A stretch of DNA of 64,000 nt from assembly GCA_027422505.1 (NCBI GenBank), contig JAPQWV010000740.1, positions 52,501-116,500 of the forward strand. Reading direction: 5' to 3'. Source of the stretch: Craterostigma plantagineum (lineage: Eukaryota; Streptophyta; Magnoliopsida; Lamiales; Linderniaceae). Position numbers and translations under genes: made by a program. This document shows, one piece after another, positions 58,790 to 64,000 of the stretch; position 1 is the first letter of the stretch; each line of letters begins with the position of its first letter. The notes under the pieces are model-generated. The model searched no databases and was not told where the DNA came from. It was given only the letters and a program-made list of their open reading frames with translations.

Positions 58790-59098
58790 GATTTTAATAT
58801 TTTGAATATTTCAGTTTCGATCGATTTTGAGTTTCTCCGAGAAAAAATTTTGACATAAGAGTAATGGAAATTACTATCTCAAGATTTTTACCCTACAAAT
58901 CAATCTTTAAAGAAAAATTGAAGATAGATTATAGAGACTCCCCTTAAAGGTGCTCAGGACTCCTCCCTAAATTCATGCATAATTTTTCAAGACTCCCCCT
59001 AGATATGATAGTAACATTTTCAGCATACTCATGAAAACATATATAGCAAGATTAAGTGACCTATTTACACAATATCAGGTTCATGTAGGGACAATCGA
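58790..59098 (-). other. Copia-D 3' spacer
   Basis: Minus-strand DNA downstream of copia RNase H with two CTCCCCCT-type (purine on the minus strand) tracts. No gene; the 3' LTR is missing. Confidence 0.5.
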
Positions 59099-60931
59099 TC
59101 ATGTCTTATGGTTCAACATGCCTAACCTAGATACCAAAGAATTGGAATCGCTTTCATCCAATGCCTTAGTGAATAAGTGAGCAAGTCGAAGATCTGTGTG
59201 AACAAAATGCATTTCAACTGTACCTTGTTCTACACGTTCCTTGACAAAGTGATATCTAATGTCTATATGTTTTGTGCTTGAGTGATGTACGGGATTGCTT
59301 GTTATAGCTATAGCCCTTTTTGAGTCACTAAATATGGGAATACGATTTAACGTTATTCGAAAGTCTCGTAGCTGGTTCTCATCCACAAGATTTGTGAACA
59401 ACAACTCGCAGCAGCGATATATTCTGCCTCTGCTATCGAAGTTGAGACACAATTTTGTTTTCGAGACGACCAGCTTACGAGTTTACCCCCGAGAAATTGA
59501 GCGGCTTCTGAGGTGCTCTTCCTGTCCAGCGTGCATCCTGCGTAATCAGCGTCTGTGTATCCTACGAGTTCGAAGTTTGAGTCCATTGGGTACCATAGAC
59601 CTAGATTGGGTGTTCCCTTAAGGATTCTTTTGTTTGCGAACATGTGCGACTCCTTTGGATCAGCTTGAAAGCGACCACAGAGATACGTGGCGAACATAAT
59701 TTCAGGTCGACTGGACATGAGATAGAGCAGAGATCCTATCATGCCTCGATAAGTCATTTGGTTAACAGATTTTCCCGATGAATCTGCATCAAGCTTGCAT
59801 GACGTGGACATGGGAGTGCTAGCAGCATTGGAGTTGTCCAGTGTACATGGATTGACTGATGAAGGTTCCATCGTGAAGCTGCTTAACTTAAAGGCCTAAG
59901 AAGAAATTTTGTTCTCCCATCATACTCATTTTGAATTTCTGCTTCATTAAATCTCCAAATTTCCTGCACATTCTTGCGTCCGTCGAGCCGAAGATGATGT
60001 CGTCGACGTAAATCTGTACCAGCATAATGTCAGAACCGTCATTCTTGATAACAAGAGTCGTGTCGATCTTCCCTTTTGTGAATCCGAAGGAGATGAGAAA
60101 ATCTGAGAGGACCTCGTACCAGGCTTTGGGAGCTTGTTTAAGTCCATAGAGAGCTTTAACGATTCTTTGGTCAGGGAATTGTTCGCTCACAAAACCTTCA
60201 GGCTGAGATACAAAAACTTCTTCCTTCAAAGTTCCATTGAGAAATGCAGTTTTGACATCCATCTGGTAGACTGTGAAGTTCTTGTGTGCGGCGAAAGCTA
60301 AGAAAATCCTGATGGATTCAATTCTTGCGACTGGAGATATGTCTCATCATAGTCGATTCCTTCATGTTGATTGTATCCTTCTGCAACTAACCTGGCTTTA
60401 CTCCGGATTACAACTCCCTACTCGTCCTTTTTATTCTTAAACACCCATTTAGTCCATATGATAGTTTTCCCAGCCGGTCTAGGTACTAGGTTCCAGACTT
60501 CCAGCCTTTCAAATTGATGGATTTCTTCCTGCATTGCGATTATCCAATCTGGATCAGTGAGTGCTTCAGCTACTTTGCTGGCTCCTTTTGACTGAGAAAG
60601 CAGGAATAAAAGCTTCCATTTATCGTTGACACTCGAGTTGTTATGCCTGTGGAGGGGTCCCCAATTATTTGTGAGTTGGGCGTTGCTCGGGTCCACTTTC
60701 TTGTATGAAGTTGTGATAATCCAGCTACATTGGTATCATGCATTGCTTCTTCACTTTAATGAGCCTGAAGTTCCATTTCTTCTTCAGGTTGAGGTAGTAC
60801 TGACTCTCCCAAAGAAATTTCTATTGTCGAATCAGAGGGCTGAGGTGTTTCCGTGGCTGAGGTGGAGATGATCTCAGTATCGGTTGGAAGTTCACTTGTC
60901 ATCAATGTGGAGATTTTGAAACGTAGGAGGA
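59099..60931 (-). pseudogene. pol: Copia-D reverse transcriptase and RNase H
   Basis: Minus strand: the integrase-RT linker (60931-60700), VAEALTDPDWIIAMQEEIHQ and FERLEVWNLVPRP, GTKWVFKNKKDE-type with Gly to Trp (60418-60480), [39 protein letters not shown] and an intact YVDDIIFGS catalytic box (about 60000). RNase H has GYTDADYAGCTLDRKSTSEA, LVSWSSRKQNCVSTS and HHSSTKHIDIRYHFVKE, ending near 59105. Frame breaks occur near 60300, 59880 and 59360. Element 2 cuts its integrase-RT linker. Confidence 0.87.
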
Positions 60932-61269
60932 TGTTGGTCCGAGATTACACCAACGATACGACTTAGGACGGATTAAACACGCCGAATGATCTAGATTTGA
61001 GGATAGGGCGTGTGGGGCTTGGTGGTCAAAGAGGAGGCTCTCTCAACTCTAAAATTTGTTTATTGATCTACACACACAAGCACTCCTAACTATGTGTTAG
61101 GGTTTTCCTATTTATACCACAAGTTGGTATATAATAGGTGGGCCTCTTGTGAAGGCCCATTACATGAATAACTAAGAACTAACCCAATTAAGAGCTAGCC
61201 CAAAGTTTAATAAAGCAAATCAACAAAGATAATACAATGAAATTGAACACTACAAAATATTTCCTAACA
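60932..61269 (-). repeat. 3' LTR of element 2 (338 bp)
   Basis: Nearly identical to 3744-4080. Target-site flank GAGGA at 60927-60931. The polypurine tract lies on its right, so the element continues rightwards. Confidence 0.9.
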
Positions 61270-62133
61270 ATCTCCCCCTTAGTGTTCAATCTTCAATTCA
61301 GCGCGGGATATCTTTGTTGGGCGTATTGGAGGTCTCGATTCCTAGCAAACTCCCCCTACAAGGGATATCTCCTCTTCTTGCGGAGGCATTGATGACTCGG
61401 CTAGGACTCACTTGTTAAGATTCTCCAATCTTCTTCTTTTTGGCACTGGATTTGTCGTCTTCGAATGGAAGTTGTCTGGTTCGGCATCGAAGATGACTCG
61501 TCTGGCTCCAGAAGAAGGTAGGCATGGGGCGTAAAAAAAAATGTGCCAAGGCTCCATCGAAATGTAACTTTCAAGAGCAGGGAGCCCGGTCTTCAGAGTG
61601 GTCAGCGTAGTAGTGGCGGAATGTGGTGGGTGAGATGTGCCGTGGCTCCTTCAAGTTTTCCATTATGAACATAATAGCCTGACACATAGGAATGTGTGCG
61701 GAGGTAGTGGAAGCCTCCGGCAGGGCGTAGTTGGTGGAGGTGGCGTGGATGATGGTTGCTGCTAATGCTGCTGTACGATCTTCAACTCATTTCTTCTCCT
61801 TTACTCCCCCTTGAGATGATCTCCATCTTCGGGATCGTCACGTCGTCCGTGGGACGAGTCTGCCTCTGGTGTTGATGGTGGTGATGATGGTGTGGTGTGG
61901 TGTTGAGTGAGGCAATCAAGTGGGATTCTCAGGAGTAGCAGCAATTGGTGTTCCTCCGGGTTCCGTTTTGAACACTGGAGAGACGGAGCAGCATGTGGTG
62001 GCTTAGGCATAGGTGTGGTGGAGTGGTGTCAGTGATGGGACCTTTTCCTTCATAGATCCTCGTTGAGCGCGGCATGGAATGTGTAAGTTCCTCGCTGATT
62101 GCTATGAGTCGGGGCTCCATCACAAAGGGGTAA

Positions 62134-62395
62134 CTAACCAGACGGGTGGTCACAAAGACGCTCCGTCGTCACAACATCGAAACATGTGTCCGATGTGCCG
62201 CCTGTTTGCACAGGACAAAAAGAACCGGAGAGCCACAAAGGCTTCCCGTTTGCACGGACGATGAGACAAGCTCGTATCCGTGGCCCATCGACAGTTGTGG
62301 TGAGGGTGGCTGTCGTGGGTCTTTCGCCCTCGGTCACAAGGACGTCATCAAGCGTTCGGGCAAGTTCACGAAGAACCTGCGGTGCGTAAAGAGTG
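62134..62395 (-). other. Copy-2 version of the shared open frame
   Basis: Counterpart of 1030-1390, open for about 87 codons with the same reading (RACLIV, GKPLWLSGSFCPVQTG). It ends earlier, after LCD, because of an indel at the GGGTGGTC site. See the copy-1 entry. Confidence 0.25.
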
Positions 62396-63199
62396 TTTGT
62401 GTCCTAGAAATTGGAAAATTTTGGTGGGTGAGGACACTAGACTCGACGTGTGTGGAAGAGGTGCAGTGAGAGGCGGGGCACTGCATGTTCAACATCAACC
62501 GTCTCCAAGTGGGGCGGTGATGGCTAACGTGGTTCCTCTTGTGCGAATGAAACAGCTATCTGCGAAAGGATAGCTGAGTGGTTGGGAGGGGTTAATTGCG
62601 CCGTTGGACCAGATGCCGCGACTTCTACTCGGGAAACGAACGAGTCGTCTCCTGTACCTATGGGCGAGGTCCGGGTTGTGGTGAGATATGACAGAGGAGT
62701 GCGATCATGTCGTCGTTGGTTCGCGACTCCTGCAAGCGACTTACGTCATCCTCCCGAGATCGTTGATTGGATCTTTGCGTGGAGAAGGATGTCGCGCGAC
62801 CTAGACCTAGACTAGAGAGGCTAGGGTAGGCTCGTTCCTGGGTTAGGATCAGGGGGGTTTCACTGATCCATGGGAACTATGGTGGCGTGGCGTGATCGCG
62901 TTGAATGGCGACCACGAGCGATGTCGACGAGGGTGACCCAAAACTGTTGATCAGACACTTCAGGGACTCGTCTGGTGGAAGGTGAGGGCGTAGTGAGGAG
63001 CATGGTGGCAGAGGATGTCTCCTTGTAGCACACCATGATGGAATGGATGGCAGTGGGTTGACGGTGGAGTCTGGAACCTGAGATCCACAACGTCTAAGCA
63101 TCGAGATTGGATGGCGCGCCCACTGATGGTTGGTTGATCTCTTGTCAACCCTTCTTTGTAGGTTCAGGTTCTGCACGGATTTGTACAGAAGCCATGATG

Positions 63200-63390
63200 A
63201 TTGCTCGCTTCTCTGACATCCCTTCATGCACGTGGAGCAATCGTGTAACGTGCATGATGGGGTTGGTTGCTCGCAGTGCATACCGGTCATGAATGTGGAG
63301 CAACCCATGTACCATTCATGCCGGGAGGTTTGGCTGCCCTCGTCGCATACCAGTCATGAGTGTGGAGCAGCTCTCTTAGTACCTACCCAT
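63200..63390. repeat. Interleaved-stem array, copy 2 (three units)
   Basis: Unit 0: A 63200-63206/63235-63241 (ATTGCTC/GAGCAAT), B 63225-63233/63248-63256. Unit 1: A 63266-63272/63298-63304 (GTTGCTC/GAGCAAC), B 63288-63295/63313-63320. The unit matching copy-1 unit 2 is deleted. The last unit has one mismatch in each stem. In unit 0 both A arms differ from copy 1 and remain complementary. Confidence 0.7.
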
Positions 63391-63981
63391 GCTGGGAGTC
63401 TGCAAAAACTTTATCGAGACTTTGGTACCCATTTTTGGATGGGTCCTCCCTGTTAGCAGAAAACAATTAAGCACATTTGGTTCAGATATTGATCCTAAAT
63501 CATCCTTTAAAGTCCTATCCAATTTGATTTGTGATTTAGGAATCCAAGTTTGGTGAACCTTAGAGGGAAATGACAGTTCAGCGCAGGTGAATGTGTGCCT
63601 AGGTGTAGAAGACCTAAAGATTTTCTCCCTAGCCAGTCGCATAAGATGCTTTCTAGAATAAATCTGGACTGGGTATTTCAAGTAGGAATATGAGCTTATG
63701 CCGCTATATGCGTCATTGGATGATGAGTCGTATTGCCTACAAGAGTTCACATCATTCACTCTATAATGATGAAGGGGTGTAGTTTGAGAAGTTTGCTTGC
63801 TTGAGCTTTGAACTTCTTTGCATGCTCTCCTTTTAATAGGAGTCGAAGAGGGGAAATCATTAAAACTATTGTTCAGCTTTTTCAAAAAGAATGTCGATTT
63901 TCCTCTCTTTATTTTTTCTTTTAATTGTTCCTTTGAAAATTTAAGCGCTTTGCTTTTACTAAACATTTCAGTATCAGTCAA
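63376..63981 (-). CDS. Unknown 201-residue ORF, only in element 2
   Basis: The minus strand is open from an ATG at 63979-63981, with no stop before 63376; coding sense may extend past the window edge, since the frame is still open there. Composition is basic and Ser-rich: MTDTEMFSKSKALKFSKEQL, KEKIKRGKSTFFLKKL and STPIKRRACKEVQSSS, then PSKVHQTWIPKSQIKLDRTL. There is no transmembrane segment, zinc knuckle or protease motif. It lies just 5' of the pseudoknot-like array on the element sense strand, where copy 1 has unrelated DNA. It could be a remnant gag/pol linker, a captured host exon or an element-specific protein. I do not recognise it. Confidence 0.4.
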   Translation of the reverse strand: MTDTEMFSKSKALKFSKEQLKEKIKRGKSTFFLKKLNNSFNDFPSSTPIKRRACKEVQSSSKQTSQTTPLHHYRVNDVNSCRQYDSSSNDAYSGISSYSYLKYPVQIYSRKHLMRLAREKIFRSSTPRHTFTCAELSFPSKVHQTWIPKSQIKLDRTLKDDLGSISEPNVLNCFLLTGRTHPKMGTKVSIKFLQTPSMGRY

Positions 63982-64000
63982 AGGTGACTCAGAATTTGTA

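Larger units (their letters stand above)
61270..64000 (-). mobile_element. Non-autonomous short-LTR retroelement, copy 2 interior (partial)
   Basis: Begins with polypurine TAAGGGGGAGAT (minus strand, 61270-61281). 61451-63400 matches copy 1 (1-2440) without its two tandem duplications. From about 63400 it diverges completely. The 5' LTR is beyond the window. Confidence 0.8.

Overview
This is nuclear DNA from a flowering plant, probably a eudicot. It is almost entirely nested transposable elements around one recognisable host gene. The evidence is long-LTR Ty1/copia and Ty3/gypsy elements primed by initiator-Met tRNA, plus hAT, CACTA, MULE, Stowaway and Tip100-like DNA transposons, a 5'-truncated L1-type LINE, and an intron-containing DMR6-like 2-oxoglutarate dioxygenase gene. 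No bacterial operon, CRISPR array, rRNA or tRNA gene was seen.

Layout, left third (1-26925): insertions inside insertions. A degenerate + strand copia (Copia-B, RNase H from 24380, 3' LTR 26354-26925) was hit by a minus-strand copia (Copia-A, 5' LTR 22639-24379). Copia-A was then hit three times: by a gag/pol-less short-LTR element (element 1, 1-4080), by a Sire-like copia with 1.8-kb LTRs (4109-15092, TSD CCTTG), and by a hAT transposon (16186-20423, TSD GCTGGGAG). The hAT carries a LINE (16541-18079). The Sire-like element carries an extra gene between pol and its 3' LTR, with its own TATA box.

Middle (26926-41603): the DMR6-like gene (29405-31252, three exons, a Tip100-like MITE in intron 2), a non-autonomous MULE (31863-33436, perfect 9-bp TSD) holding a Stowaway MITE, and a CACTA element (33752-38815, TSD TCA) inside a dead copia RNase H. 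A decayed gypsy fragment follows (39109-41230).

Right third (41604-64000): a Tekay/Del-like gypsy on the minus strand, whose truncated 5' LTR abuts head-to-head the truncated 5' LTR of a related + strand gypsy (junction about 50898). Then come a mosaic of gypsy fragments (55509-58780), a minus-strand copia RT/RNase H (58790-60931), and a second copy of the short-LTR element (element 2, 60932 to the window end).

The most unusual signal is a 66-bp tandem array in the non-coding interior of both short-LTR copies. Each unit contains two interleaved complementary arm pairs whose sequences change together between units and copies, as expected for a conserved pseudoknot or cruciform. Almost every reading frame, including the host gene, is broken by single-base indels, many in short homopolymers, so some breaks may be assembly errors rather than real mutations. 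LTR, TSD and TIR boundaries were found by eye; divergence statements are visual estimates.
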